Assembly: GCA_009846005.1 (NCBI GenBank)
Contig: VXYL01000091.1
Span: 1-64,000 of the forward strand
Source of the DNA: Gammaproteobacteria bacterium
GTDB lineage: Bacteria > Pseudomonadota > Gammaproteobacteria > Pseudomonadales > Azotimanducaceae
DNA length: 64,000 nt
Reading direction: 5' to 3'
Positions 29,696 to 39,448 of the stretch are shown one piece after another (within the stretch, counting starts at the first letter, position 1; the number at the start of each line of letters is the position of its first letter). The notes under the pieces were generated by a model. It saw only the letters and a program-made list of their open reading frames with translations, did no database searches and was not told where the DNA came from. Made by a program: the position numbers and the translations under genes.

Positions 29696-29944
29696 ATGCA
29701 GACGGTCAAGGTCGTGTTTCCGGATCACCTGACGTCGAACACCGGAGGCGTTCGCGAGATCGACGTCGAATGCCGCAACTATCGTGGCCTCGTGCGCGTG
29801 CTCGAGGAGAAGTGGCCGGGTATCGAGGAGGTGCTGACCAAGACTGCTGTGGCGATCAACGGGCAGATCTACCAGGACGCCTGGCTTGAGCCGATCCCAC
29901 CCGGCAGCGAAGTGTTCTTCATGGAACGAATCGAGGGGGGATGA
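29696..29944 (+). CDS. MoaD/ThiS family ubiquitin-like sulfur carrier
   Basis: An 82-residue beta-grasp protein ending in Gly-Gly (MERIEGG), the feature that is adenylated and thiocarboxylated in MoaD- and ThiS-type carriers. The pattern VAINGQIYQDAWLEPIPPG followed by SEVFFME is typical of the fold. GGAG lies before the ATG at 29696. No moaE, moeB or thi genes are adjacent, and moaA is 11 kb away. Whether it serves molybdopterin synthesis or another sulfur-transfer pathway is therefore open. Confidence 0.8.
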   Translation: MQTVKVVFPDHLTSNTGGVREIDVECRNYRGLVRVLEEKWPGIEEVLTKTAVAINGQIYQDAWLEPIPPGSEVFFMERIEGG

Positions 29945-29991
29945 ACAACCGCCGATTCGACGGATCCCGGATCGACGAGCTCGCGACGGTG

Positions 29992-31458
29992 CTAGTCGGG
30001 TGGCCCCAACTTGGCGAGTGCCGCCGTGGCCCGTTTGCGCCAGGACTCGTCCGGGTGCCAGTACGCGGTCTTCCTGAAGTGCATACGCGCACGTTCCTTG
30101 ACGCCGGTACGTCCATACGCCTCGCCGAGGTAGAAGTTGATCTGCGGGGACCACGGCGCCCTGGCGTGCGCGGCTAGCAGGTACTCGAGTGCATCCGCAG
30201 GACGCTGCACGTACAAGCTGATGATGCCTAGGCCGTAGGCGGCGGCGACGCCGTGGCTGTCGGAGTTCAACGCCCGCGTATAGAGGGCTATGGCCTCGGG
30301 TAGTGCGTCGCCGCACGGCGTGCGGCCGCCCTGGCAATCGAAGACCTTCAACTCCGCCATGCGGATGGCGGCGGCAGGGTGGTTGGGGTCGATGTCGTAC
30401 GCTCGACGGACGAGTCGCGAGGCGCGGCTGCCGGTGTTGATCCGCGACAGGGCGATCAACGCCTCGATGTGGTTGGGTTCGCGGCGCAGGATGTCGTCGT
30501 AGAGGGCCGTGGCAAGCTGCGGATGGTGAAACGACGCCACGTCGGCGAGATGGTAACGGGTGTCGACGGCGCCTAGGCAGTCGCGTCGGAATGACAACCG
30601 GTCCCTGAGTTCCGTCCGAAACTGGTAAACCGGCAACTCGTGGTTTTCGAAGTATCTCCTCAAGCGTGCCTTCAATGTCGACACCTCGAGCCCTAGTACG
30701 GACTCCATGGCGCGGCTGCTGCTGGCGCCGTTGTCGATTGCGGCAAGCATCGCGCCGAGCTTGGTCGCGTAGCGCCCGCCGCTTGGATCCTCGGCGTGGT
30801 GCAGAAACCGCACGATGGCCCACGCCAGCCCGTAGACCTCCGATAGGTCATGGCGTTCAGGGTCGAGTTCGAAACGCTCGCCGACGACGTCGGCGATGCT
30901 CAAGCCCGGGGGTACGAGAACGCTGCGCAGGTAGGTGTAGGGCACGCGGCCGACGGTGACCAACCCGGTGGGGTCGACGCCGAGCGTTGCCAGGTAGGAC
31001 GCGAAGCCCTCCTCGTACCAGATGGGCAGATTGAGCGCCGCGCGGCTGCGCAGGAGGAAGTGCACATACTCGTGGAAGATATTGCGGTTGAGGTGCTTGC
31101 CGTCCAGACCCGGCCCCGATGCCAAGAGGCTCTGGTCGAGCGAAGGTCGCGTGAACCCGGCTACGTGGGCGCCGTTGAAGACGGTTGCGAAGTCCTGCGC
31201 TCGCGCGAAGGCTACGAGCTTGAGCGGCGGTGCGGGCGAACTCGGCTCACCGGGCAACAGGGCACCCGCCGCGGACCGAAAACGGTCCAGGTGCGCGACG
31301 AGGTCCAATGCCTGCGCCCGGGGCAGATCCGACACGACCTCGAAGTGCTCGGTGTAGGTGATGCACCAGTCGCGATCCTCGACATCGGCGCAGACGAACA
31401 CCGACGCTGCGACGGCCGCAATCGCCGCGCCGAGCCGGGTCGTTGACCGTAGGATCAT
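29992..31458 (-). CDS. Secreted gluzincin-type zinc peptidase with C-terminal TPR repeats
   Basis: A 488-residue exported protein. Residues 1-24 form a signal peptide. HEYVH (129-133) is an HExxH zinc motif, and [11 protein letters not shown] 15-20 residues later supplies the third glutamate (about Glu150), the arrangement of the peptidase-MA/DUF1570-like gluzincins. From about 320 onward, helical repeats ([60 protein letters not shown]) look like TPRs. Its start overlaps the ugd stop by 4 bases (ATGA), so it is translationally coupled to UDP-glucose dehydrogenase. The substrate is unknown. Confidence 0.75.
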   Translation of the reverse strand: MILRSTTRLGAAIAAVAASVFVCADVEDRDWCITYTEHFEVVSDLPRAQALDLVAHLDRFRSAAGALLPGEPSSPAPPLKLVAFARAQDFATVFNGAHVAGFTRPSLDQSLLASGPGLDGKHLNRNIFHEYVHFLLRSRAALNLPIWYEEGFASYLATLGVDPTGLVTVGRVPYTYLRSVLVPPGLSIADVVGERFELDPERHDLSEVYGLAWAIVRFLHHAEDPSGGRYATKLGAMLAAIDNGASSSRAMESVLGLEVSTLKARLRRYFENHELPVYQFRTELRDRLSFRRDCLGAVDTRYHLADVASFHHPQLATALYDDILRREPNHIEALIALSRINTGSRASRLVRRAYDIDPNHPAAAIRMAELKVFDCQGGRTPCGDALPEAIALYTRALNSDSHGVAAAYGLGIISLYVQRPADALEYLLAAHARAPWSPQINFYLGEAYGRTGVKERARMHFRKTAYWHPDESWRKRATAALAKLGPPD

Positions 31459-32813
31459 GCGGACGACGCCTGTCCCGGGCCTGCCGCGAGACGTCCCCGG
31501 CCGATGCCGATGTGGGTGAATCCGAGCGACTCCAGTACATCGGGATCGTAGAGGTTTCGACCGTCGAAGATCACCGGTTGTCTAAGAGCGGCCTTGACGG
31601 CCGCGAAATCGGGACTCCTGAACTCATTCCACTCGGTGACGACCACGAGCGCGTCGGCCCCTGTCAACGCATCGTCGCGGTGCCGACACAGCACAAGATC
31701 TTCGCGCGGACCATACAGACGCATCGCTTCGTTGAGCGCACCCGGATCATAGGCTCGCACGGTTGCGCCGGCCGCCCATGCGGACTCCATGACCACGCGG
31801 CTCGGCGCGTCCCGCATGTCGTCGGTTTTGGGCTTGAAGGCGAGGCCCCAAAGCGCCAGCGTACGGCGTTTGAGATCGCCACCGAAATAGTCCTTGATTC
31901 GGTTGAGGAGAACGCGCTTCTGGCGCTCGTTGACGGCCTCTACGCTACGGGCGATCTCGGCCTCGAATCCGGCTTGGCGAGCCATGTGCGCCATGGCCCG
32001 CACATCCTTGGGGAAGCACGAGCCGCCGTAGCCGCAGCCCGCGTAGATGAACTGATAGCCGATCCGGGGATCCGAGCCGATGCCATGGCGCACGGCCTCG
32101 ATATCCGCCCCGACGTGGTCCGCGAAGGTGGCAAACTCGTTCATTAGGCTGATCCGCGCGGCCAGCATGACGTTGGCAGCGTACTTGGTCAGTTCGGCGG
32201 ACCGAACATCCATGTGCAGGATCTTGTCGTGATTGCGGTTGAACGGTGCATACAGGCGATCGAGCAACCGCTTGGCGTGCTCGTCGTCGCTGCCAATGAC
32301 CACGCGGTCGGGTTTCATGAAATCCGCGACCGCAGCGCCTTCCTTCAGGAACTCGGGGTTCGAGACCACGGCAAAGCGAAGGTCGACGCCGCGTTGACGC
32401 AGCTTGGCCTGGATGATCGCCCGCACCGTTTCGGCGGTCCCCACCGGAACGGTGGATTTGCTCGCCACGACGGTGGGGCGTTGCAGATGATCGCCGATCG
32501 CTTCGGCGACCGACCGCACGTCCCGCAAGTCCACCAAACCGTCATCGCCGGGGGGTGTCCCCACTGCCACGAATATGACGTCCGCGTGGACTACGCCCCG
32601 TCCCGGGTCCGTGGTAAACGTCAAACGGCCCGCTGCCGTGTTTTCGTGCACCAAGTTCGGGAGTCCGGGCTCGAAGATTGGAATCCGCCCTTCGTTGAGA
32701 GAAGCAACCTTGCCTTCGTCGACATCGACGCAGATGACTTGGTTGCCCATCTCCGCGAAACAGGCGCCGGTAACCAAGCCCACATAGCCTGTACCGAAGA
32801 TCGTGATATTCAT
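31455..32813 (-). CDS. ugd: UDP-glucose 6-dehydrogenase
   Basis: Oxidises UDP-glucose to UDP-glucuronate for surface polysaccharide or lipid modification. The 452-residue protein has the NAD motif [10 protein letters not shown] near the N-terminus, [24 protein letters not shown], and the catalytic cysteine Cys266 in GGSCFPKD, followed by [17 protein letters not shown]. Length and motifs are typical. It is transcribed toward the peptidase/TPR gene and diverges from glutathione reductase. No other capsule or exopolysaccharide genes are nearby. Confidence 0.95.
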   Translation of the reverse strand: MNITIFGTGYVGLVTGACFAEMGNQVICVDVDEGKVASLNEGRIPIFEPGLPNLVHENTAAGRLTFTTDPGRGVVHADVIFVAVGTPPGDDGLVDLRDVRSVAEAIGDHLQRPTVVASKSTVPVGTAETVRAIIQAKLRQRGVDLRFAVVSNPEFLKEGAAVADFMKPDRVVIGSDDEHAKRLLDRLYAPFNRNHDKILHMDVRSAELTKYAANVMLAARISLMNEFATFADHVGADIEAVRHGIGSDPRIGYQFIYAGCGYGGSCFPKDVRAMAHMARQAGFEAEIARSVEAVNERQKRVLLNRIKDYFGGDLKRRTLALWGLAFKPKTDDMRDAPSRVVMESAWAAGATVRAYDPGALNEAMRLYGPREDLVLCRHRDDALTGADALVVVTEWNEFRSPDFAAVKAALRQPVIFDGRNLYDPDVLESLGFTHIGIGRGRLAAGPGQASSA

Positions 32814-32888
32814 GGATCTCGCACCAAGGACGTCACCCGGCGTGCATGACCGGGGCCCTCGGCGATGCTAACGGAATACGCGATGAGC

Positions 32889-32894
32889 TACTAT
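32889..32894 (+). promoter_or_regulatory. Candidate -10 box in the ugd/gor intergenic region
   Basis: TACTAT with a poor upstream partner (TGCTAA at 32866-32871, 17-base spacer). The 217-base gap between the divergent ugd and gor genes must carry both promoters; this is the best gor candidate I see. Confidence 0.25.
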
Positions 32895-33030
32895 CTTGCG
32901 CCGGCCTAGCGCCGACGTGTCGACGACATCGTTCGCGCGACGCCGAGTCGGTGTGCATAGCCCCTTGCTCCGCAGCAACTCCAACGGTGGGCTTGTAACG
33001 GTGACCTGCGGGATTGGAGGAATTCCAAAG

Positions 33031-34398
33031 TTGGCGGATTACGACTACGACCTCTTTGTCATCGGGGCCGGCTCCGGTGGTGTTCGGGCGGCTCGAGTGG
33101 CGGCCGGCTTCGGCGCGCGGGTGGGCATTGCGGAAGAGCGTTACCTCGGCGGCACCTGCGTGAATGTTGGTTGCGTTCCCAAAAAGCTGTTCGTGTACGG
33201 CTCGCACTTCGCGGAGGACTTCGATGACGCCCGGGCATACGGCTGGCAGGCAGGCGCTCCCGACTTCCATTGGCCGACCCTGCGCGACAACAAGACCCGT
33301 GAGATCGAACGACTGAACGGAATCTACCGATCGCTGCTCGACGATGCGGGCGTCGAAGTAATCACCGAACGCGCGATTCTGGCCGGACCCCGGCAAGTGC
33401 GCGTCGGCAAACGCACTGCGACGACAGAGAACATCCTCATCGCGACCGGCAGTTGGCCTGTCGTACCGCCGTTCCCGGGGAACGAGCACGCGATCACGTC
33501 CAACGAAGCGTTCTACCTCGATGAGTTTCCCGAGCGTGTCCTGATCATCGGCGGCGGCTACATCGCCGTGGAGTTCGCCGGCATCTTTGCCGGGCTGGGT
33601 GCCAGCGTGACGCTAACCTATCGGGGGGAACTGTTCCTGCGCGGCTTCGATGAAGGCATCCGCCGTTTCGTGACCGATGAAATCCGATCCAAGGGCGTGG
33701 ACGTTCGGTTCGAAACGCGAATCGAGTCGGTGGAACGCCGCGGCGGCGATCTGCGCTGCCGGTTCAGGGACGGCTCGAGTTGCGTGGTCGACCTGGTCAT
33801 GGTGGCGACCGGGCGGGCGCCTGCCAGCAGCGGGCTCGGACTTGAGGCGGCGGGGGTGGCCGTCGCCGAGGGCGGTGCCATACCGGTCGATCGTTGGCAT
33901 CGCACCAACATCGCGCACATATACGCGATTGGCGACGTCATCGACCGGTTGCAGTTGACGCCCGTGGCCATCGCCGAAGGGATGTGCATCGCGCACAACC
34001 TGTTCAACGGCGAATCCCGGGTCGTGGACTACGAGCGCGTGCCCACCGCGATCTTCTGCCAGCCGAACATCGGTACGGTGGGGCCCACGGAGGAGGAAGC
34101 ACGCAGGCATCATCCGAACCTGGTCGTCTACGAGTCGAGCTTCAAACCCATGAAGCACACCCTGACGGGACGCGGTGAACGAACGATGATGAAACTCCTG
34201 GTTGACGGCGAAGATGATCGGGTTCTGGCCGCCCACATGTGTGGCCCGGAAGCAGGCGAAATCATCCAGGGCCTGGGCGTGGCCATAACCGCGGGAGCCA
34301 CGAAAGGGGATTTCGACGCCACGATTGGCATCCATCCAACGGCAGCAGAAGAGTTCGTTACGATGCGAGAACCTGTTCGACGGCTAGGTAGTCCGTAG
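33031..34398 (+). CDS. gor: Glutathione-disulfide reductase
   Basis: NADPH-dependent flavoenzyme that keeps glutathione reduced. The protein has the FAD motif VIGAGSGGVRAAR, the redox disulfide Cys43/Cys48 in GGTCVNVGCVPKK, the NADPH-binding GGGYIAVEFAGIFAGLG, and the C-terminal active-site HPTAAEEFVT. The start is the TTG at 33031: GGAGGA lies about a dozen bases before it and 455 residues match the family. The frame is open 135 bases further up, but that part is unlike any reductase. It is 3 bases from the phosphatase gene. Confidence 0.93.
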   Translation: MADYDYDLFVIGAGSGGVRAARVAAGFGARVGIAEERYLGGTCVNVGCVPKKLFVYGSHFAEDFDDARAYGWQAGAPDFHWPTLRDNKTREIERLNGIYRSLLDDAGVEVITERAILAGPRQVRVGKRTATTENILIATGSWPVVPPFPGNEHAITSNEAFYLDEFPERVLIIGGGYIAVEFAGIFAGLGASVTLTYRGELFLRGFDEGIRRFVTDEIRSKGVDVRFETRIESVERRGGDLRCRFRDGSSCVVDLVMVATGRAPASSGLGLEAAGVAVAEGGAIPVDRWHRTNIAHIYAIGDVIDRLQLTPVAIAEGMCIAHNLFNGESRVVDYERVPTAIFCQPNIGTVGPTEEEARRHHPNLVVYESSFKPMKHTLTGRGERTMMKLLVDGEDDRVLAAHMCGPEAGEIIQGLGVAITAGATKGDFDATIGIHPTAAEEFVTMREPVRRLGSP

Positions 34399-34401
34399 AG
34401 A

Positions 34402-35790
34402 ATGTCACAAATCAATATGTTAAGGGCCTTATCGAACCTGATTCCTTTCCTATTGACCGCCGCGACGATGGCGGGCGAGGGCGAACGCAAACGCGGCGTG
34501 ATCCTATTCGTGGGGGACGGAATGGGGGTCTCCACAGTCACGGCAGCGCGCATTCTCGATGGCCAGAACAAGGGATTGGCCGGCGAGGAGAACCTGCTGG
34601 CGTTCGAACACTTCCCGCATCTTGCGCTGGTGAAGACCTACAACGTCGACGCCCAGGTTTCGGACTCCGCCGGGACGATGACGGCGCTTGTCACCGGGCA
34701 CCGGACGCGGGCGGGGGTGCTGAGCGTGGGACCCGAAGCTGCGCGTGGGGATTGCACAACTTCCAAGCAGCACGAACTCGTCACCCTGCTCGAGGAAGCG
34801 GAACAACGGGGTTACCGAACCGGCGTCGTTTCCACCGCGCGGATCACCCACGCCACGCCGGCGGCCACCTACGCGCACTCCCCGGACCGGAACTGGGAAC
34901 TGCCTGGCAGCGTCCCGGAAGCAGATCGCTCGCTGTGCACGGACATCGCCCGCCAACTCGTGGAGTTCGCCCACGGAGACGGCGTGGATGTCGTACTTGG
35001 CGGCGGGCGTGCGATGTTCCTGCGAATTGACAGCCCCGACCCGGAGGACGCAACGATGAGGGGAAGGCGCCGGGACGGGCGGAATCTCGCTGAGGAGTGG
35101 GTCGCGGCTGCTGAGAGCCGGCGGTTCGTGTTCGACCAAGCGGGTTTCGACGAACTCCCCGCAACCGGCCAGGTGCTCGGCCTATTCGACCCGTCGCACA
35201 TGGAATTCGAAGCGGACCGCGAAGGCGACGCCGGCGGCGAGCCCAGCCTTGCCGAGATGACGGCCTATGCCATCGAGAACCTAACGTCGGCGCAAGGGTT
35301 CTTTCTCGTCGTCGAAGGGGGGCGGATTGACCATGCCCACCACGCCGGAAACGCCTACCGTGCGCTCGTGGATGCCATCGCCTTCTCCGAAGCGGTGGCC
35401 GTGGCCGCGGAGATGACCGACCCCAACGAGACCCTTATCGTCGTGACCGCCGATCACAGCCACACGCTGACTATCGCGGGGTATTCGGCGCGCGGCAACC
35501 CGATCCTGGGCTTTGCAGCCGGGATGGACGGCATACCGCTAACGGACACGGCGGGCGTCGCCTACACGACGCTTGGCTATGCCAATGGCCCAGGGGCAGG
35601 GCGTCCGGAGGCCGAACTTGCGCCCACCGATCCCAACTACCGGCAGCGCGCGACTCATCCGATGCTTGCGGAGACCCACGCCGGCGAAGACGTGCCGGCC
35701 TACGCGACCGGTCCCGGGTCAGATGGCGTCGGCGGGGTCATGGATCAGCATGAACTGTACGCCGTGATGCGTACAGTTCTGTTCGACTAG
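34402..35790 (+). CDS. Alkaline phosphatase (PhoA family)
   Basis: Secreted metal-dependent phosphomonoesterase. A short signal peptide (about 1-24) is followed by the zinc-ligand Asp39 in LFVGDGMG and the nucleophile Ser89 in [43 protein letters not shown] and [11 protein letters not shown] supply further metal ligands, and [14 protein letters not shown] the last histidine. The 462-residue length is normal. Four bases between the gor stop and its ATG suggest an operon with gor and the following symporter, an odd functional mix. No pho box was recognised. Confidence 0.92.
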   Translation: MSQINMLRALSNLIPFLLTAATMAGEGERKRGVILFVGDGMGVSTVTAARILDGQNKGLAGEENLLAFEHFPHLALVKTYNVDAQVSDSAGTMTALVTGHRTRAGVLSVGPEAARGDCTTSKQHELVTLLEEAEQRGYRTGVVSTARITHATPAATYAHSPDRNWELPGSVPEADRSLCTDIARQLVEFAHGDGVDVVLGGGRAMFLRIDSPDPEDATMRGRRRDGRNLAEEWVAAAESRRFVFDQAGFDELPATGQVLGLFDPSHMEFEADREGDAGGEPSLAEMTAYAIENLTSAQGFFLVVEGGRIDHAHHAGNAYRALVDAIAFSEAVAVAAEMTDPNETLIVVTADHSHTLTIAGYSARGNPILGFAAGMDGIPLTDTAGVAYTTLGYANGPGAGRPEAELAPTDPNYRQRATHPMLAETHAGEDVPAYATGPGSDGVGGVMDQHELYAVMRTVLFD

Positions 35791-35798
35791 CAGTTCCC

Positions 35799-37496
35799 AT
35801 GGACGCATTCACCATCGCCGTGGAGAACGTCCTTCTCGCCCTCGACAACCTGCTGGGCAGTGCGCTCTATTTTCCATACGTGCTGCTCGGTGTCGGCTGC
35901 TTTTTCACGATCTACCTGGGCTTTCCGCAGGTGCGCTACTTCAAGCGAGCTTGGGGCGTGCTGCTTGGCCGCCACACGCGGCCCGATGCCGAAGGCGACA
36001 CCTCGCACCTGCAGGCGCTCTCCACGGCTTTGTCCGGAACCGTCGGTACGGGCAACATCGGTGGGGTTGCCTTGGCGATCTTCCTTGGCGGCCCGGCCGC
36101 CCTGTTCTGGATGTGGGCGACCGCATTCGTTGGCATGACCACGAAGTTCGTGGAAGTGACCATCTCCCACAAGTACCGGGTCAAGGACGACAAGGGCGAA
36201 ATCGCGGGCGGTCCGATGTACTTCATGGAGCGCGGGCTGAACATGAAGTGGCTCGCCGTGTTCTTCGCCGCCGCCACGGTGTTGAGCACGATCGGCTCCG
36301 GAAACATGCCCCAAAGCAACAACATGGCGGAAGGGCTTTACGCATCATTTGACATACCAACGTGGGCAAGCGGTGTCGTGCTTGCTGGGCTTCTCGCCTT
36401 GGTGATCATCGGCGGCATCAAGCGTATCGCCCGGGTGGCGACGGCCATCGTACCGGCGATGGGCATCCTCTATGCGGTGGGTGCCTTCGCGGTGTTGGCG
36501 ACGAACTACCACGAGGTCGGTCCGGCGTTCCTGGCCGTTTTCGAGGACGCGTTCACGGGGTCTGCCGCGAGCGGGGGGTTCCTGGGCGCGACCTTCGCGT
36601 ATGCGTTCAACCGGGGCGTCAACCGGGGTCTCTTTTCAAACGAGGCCGGGCAGGGATCCGCACCCATTGCGCACGCCTCCGCGCGGGCTGACGAACCGGT
36701 GTCCGAGGGCCTGGTATCCATTCTCGAACCATTCCTCGACACCCTGGTGATCTGCACGTTGACAGGTATCGTCATCCTGTCGTCCGGGGCATGGAAGGAC
36801 AAATTCGACAACGAGTTCGACGGCTTCGACACTGTCTTCGTCGCCGGGGCGTATACCGACTCCGAGCCGCAACACGTTGCCAGCCTGCATGCCTACTTGA
36901 ATGGTGTTGACGCCGAGACGGTGACGCTTGACGGGGTCGCCTACGAAGTTGGGCAAGTCGAACGCGCAACGGGCGCGTTCGCGGTGGTCGACGGGCGCAT
37001 CGAAGAAGACACCGTGACGATCCTGCACAAGCGGTCGGTCGCGGAGGACGTGCGCTTTCTTATGGCAGGGGGCTCGCCTTTCAGCGGAACGGTCGACGTG
37101 GAAAACGGTGCGCTGGCCACGCCAGGCGTGACGTTGCGTGGCAAATCCCTCGTGCACTCGGTGCGCTTGACGTCAGAGGCGTTCAAACGGAGTTTCTTCG
37201 GGGACTACGGCCAGTACGCCGTGACCATCGGTCTGGTGCTGTTCGCGTTCAGCACCGCCATAGCGTGGTCGTATTATGGCGACCGGGCGATTACGTACCT
37301 GTTCGGAACCCGCTGGGTGATGCCCTACCGGGCTGCCTATGTGCTCGCGTTTTTCCTGGCGACGGTGCTGGATACGTCGCTGGTCTGGCTGGTGTCCGCG
37401 GTCACCCTTGCCTTGATGGCATTGCCCAACCTCTTGGGCATCGTTCTCCTCGCCAGGGAGATGAAGGCCGCCGTGCGCGACTACTGGCAGGATTAG
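35799..37496 (+). CDS. Alanine/glycine:cation symporter family protein with extra soluble domain
   Basis: Sodium-coupled amino-acid importer of the AGCS family. Signatures are [51 protein letters not shown] and the AGCS motif [20 protein letters not shown]. At 565 residues it is about 100 longer than common members. Roughly residues 332-455, between two late membrane helices, form an added hydrophilic region with several beta-like segments. The membrane part resumes with [20 protein letters not shown]. Its stop codon overlaps that of the convergent sppA. Confidence 0.9.
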   Translation: MDAFTIAVENVLLALDNLLGSALYFPYVLLGVGCFFTIYLGFPQVRYFKRAWGVLLGRHTRPDAEGDTSHLQALSTALSGTVGTGNIGGVALAIFLGGPAALFWMWATAFVGMTTKFVEVTISHKYRVKDDKGEIAGGPMYFMERGLNMKWLAVFFAAATVLSTIGSGNMPQSNNMAEGLYASFDIPTWASGVVLAGLLALVIIGGIKRIARVATAIVPAMGILYAVGAFAVLATNYHEVGPAFLAVFEDAFTGSAASGGFLGATFAYAFNRGVNRGLFSNEAGQGSAPIAHASARADEPVSEGLVSILEPFLDTLVICTLTGIVILSSGAWKDKFDNEFDGFDTVFVAGAYTDSEPQHVASLHAYLNGVDAETVTLDGVAYEVGQVERATGAFAVVDGRIEEDTVTILHKRSVAEDVRFLMAGGSPFSGTVDVENGALATPGVTLRGKSLVHSVRLTSEAFKRSFFGDYGQYAVTIGLVLFAFSTAIAWSYYGDRAITYLFGTRWVMPYRAAYVLAFFLATVLDTSLVWLVSAVTLALMALPNLLGIVLLAREMKAAVRDYWQD

Positions 37497-39301
37497 TAGG
37501 TCGCGGTGGGACAGGCCTCGCAAAGGGCGTAGAGATGCCGGGGGTCGTTCAAGGACCCAAGCAAGCCCAGTTCCCGAACGAGAGCCCCGCCGAGAGCGCG
37601 TCGCGGCCACCGTGTCGTCGGTTCGATTCCGATGCCGTCGAGGAACTGCCGCATGAGTAGCTCCTGCGTGGACAACGGTTCCTGCACGTAGCGGACCTGG
37701 TACCGATCGAGACTGGCGAGTGCGGCCGCGCTGGCGACCGCGTCGTCCAGATGGCCGAGTTTGTCAATGAGCCCATGCTCCTTGGCTTCCACGCCGAGCC
37801 ACACGCGGCCTTGGGCGATGGCTTCCACATCCTCGGGCGCCAGGCTGCGACCTTCGGCGACGAGATCGACAAACCGTCGATAGCCGTATTCCACGCTCGA
37901 CTGCAGGGTGCGAGCCATCGCTTCGCCGATGCCCGCCATGGGATCGAGAGCCCCGACAAACGGGCCCGTGGCTACGCCGTCGCGGTTGACGCCGATATGC
38001 CCCAAGGTCTCCTCGAAGGTCGGAACTATGGCGAATATGCCGATGGACCCTGTCAGCGTGGTTGGCGCGGCCCAGATTTCGTCCGCCGTCGCAGCGATCC
38101 AGTAGCCGCCCGATGCTGCCGTCCCCGCCATGGAGACCACCACGGGGGTGCCGCTGTTCTGGATCCGGGCAACCTCGGCCCGGATCATCTCGGCGGCGAA
38201 GGCACTGCCGCCCCCGGAATCGATCCGCAGCACGACCGCGCCGACTTGGCGATCCTCCCGGATGTCCTTTAGGAGCCCGGCGACCGTGCCTGCCCCGATG
38301 AACCCGCGCGGTGCATCACCCATGACGATCGTGCCGCTCAAAGGGACGACGGCGACCGACTTGCCGAACAGCGGCGGCAGATCGACGTCCACGTAGTCGC
38401 CGAGGGTGACGTGCGCGAACGTGTCCGTGCCACCGGTTAGGTCCTTGAGACGGCTCGACAGGGCCTCCGCGTCGAGCAGGTGGTCGACCAGCCCGTACTC
38501 CAAGGCCAGGCGCGCCGTGTCGCCCCGGGTCCCGCGAAGCAGTTCGTCGTACTGGTTGGCGTAGGCGACAAGCTCGGCGCCTTCGAGGTTCCGGTTTTGC
38601 GCCACGCGTTCAACGAAGCTGCCCCATAACCGATCGACCATCGCTTGGTTCGCCTGCCGCGCTGCCTCCGACATGCCCGTGCGGGTATACGGTTCGACGA
38701 ACGCCTTGTAGGTGCCCACGCGGAAGACGTGGATATTGACCTTGAGCCTGTCCAGGAGACCGCCGTAGTAGGTCCGGTAGGCGCCATAGCCCGTCAACGC
38801 GACCTCGCCCAGCGGATGCATTGCGATCTCGTCGGCGAAACTGGCGAGGTAGTATTGATCGCGGTCGTAGAAGTCGCTCTTCGCAAGGATCGTCTTGCCT
38901 CCGGCGCGGAAGGACTCCAAGGCATCGCCGATGACCTCAAGCTGGGCAGGAGCGACGTAGCCAAGCGAAGAAGTGTCGAGAACCAGTGCCTCCACGAGGT
39001 CGTCCGCAAGGGCCTTGTCGATGGCCGAGAGGATGTCCTTGAGCGCCGTCTCGCGGATGGATGCGCCGCCCAAGAAGGCCAGGGGATCCTGGCCGCCAAC
39101 CTGTTCGACAATGGCGCCATCGGTCTCGAGCAGCAGTGCCGATCCTTGGGTGATCTCCACCCGACCCGTACCCGACGCGAAGATCATGATCACGACCAAG
39201 ACGACGAGGACGACCAGCAGGTTGGCGAGGGTGACGCGCGCGAACGCAAAGGCGCGGGAAACGCCGGAGAACAGCTTGCCGACGACGCTCGCGATGGACA
39301 T
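37493..39301 (-). CDS. sppA: Signal peptide peptidase SppA, 67K type
   Basis: Inner-membrane serine protease that digests cleaved signal peptides in the periplasm. The 602-residue tandem-domain protein has one N-terminal helix (about 25-43). The general base Lys199 is in [14 protein letters not shown] of the first half, and the nucleophile Ser397 in [14 protein letters not shown] of the second, the known two-domain Ser/Lys dyad. Length matches the E. coli-type enzyme. It converges on the AGCS gene with stop codons overlapping and is divergent from murF. Confidence 0.95.
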   Translation of the reverse strand: MSIASVVGKLFSGVSRAFAFARVTLANLLVVLVVLVVIMIFASGTGRVEITQGSALLLETDGAIVEQVGGQDPLAFLGGASIRETALKDILSAIDKALADDLVEALVLDTSSLGYVAPAQLEVIGDALESFRAGGKTILAKSDFYDRDQYYLASFADEIAMHPLGEVALTGYGAYRTYYGGLLDRLKVNIHVFRVGTYKAFVEPYTRTGMSEAARQANQAMVDRLWGSFVERVAQNRNLEGAELVAYANQYDELLRGTRGDTARLALEYGLVDHLLDAEALSSRLKDLTGGTDTFAHVTLGDYVDVDLPPLFGKSVAVVPLSGTIVMGDAPRGFIGAGTVAGLLKDIREDRQVGAVVLRIDSGGGSAFAAEMIRAEVARIQNSGTPVVVSMAGTAASGGYWIAATADEIWAAPTTLTGSIGIFAIVPTFEETLGHIGVNRDGVATGPFVGALDPMAGIGEAMARTLQSSVEYGYRRFVDLVAEGRSLAPEDVEAIAQGRVWLGVEAKEHGLIDKLGHLDDAVASAAALASLDRYQVRYVQEPLSTQELLMRQFLDGIGIEPTTRWPRRALGGALVRELGLLGSLNDPRHLYALCEACPTATY

Positions 39302-39448
39302 GTCGAGTTCCCGCTGTGGCTGAATGGGGCATTGTCGTTGGCCCGGGCGCTTGAGCGCAAGCCGAGCCTATGTTCAAGTATCGATTCGCCCACTGTGCAT
39401 TTGCCCGCCCATGACCAACAAAAACATGAAGTTGCAGGGCACACTTGC

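Noticed and set aside
29654-30823. 389-codon minus-strand open frame
   Set aside because: Alternative frame of the peptidase/TPR gene and antisense to the MoaD-like gene; Arg-rich with no motifs.
38645-39448. 268-codon in-frame extension upstream of murF
   Set aside because: Antisense to sppA and unlike any Mur ligase; murF homologues begin at the ATG at 39449.
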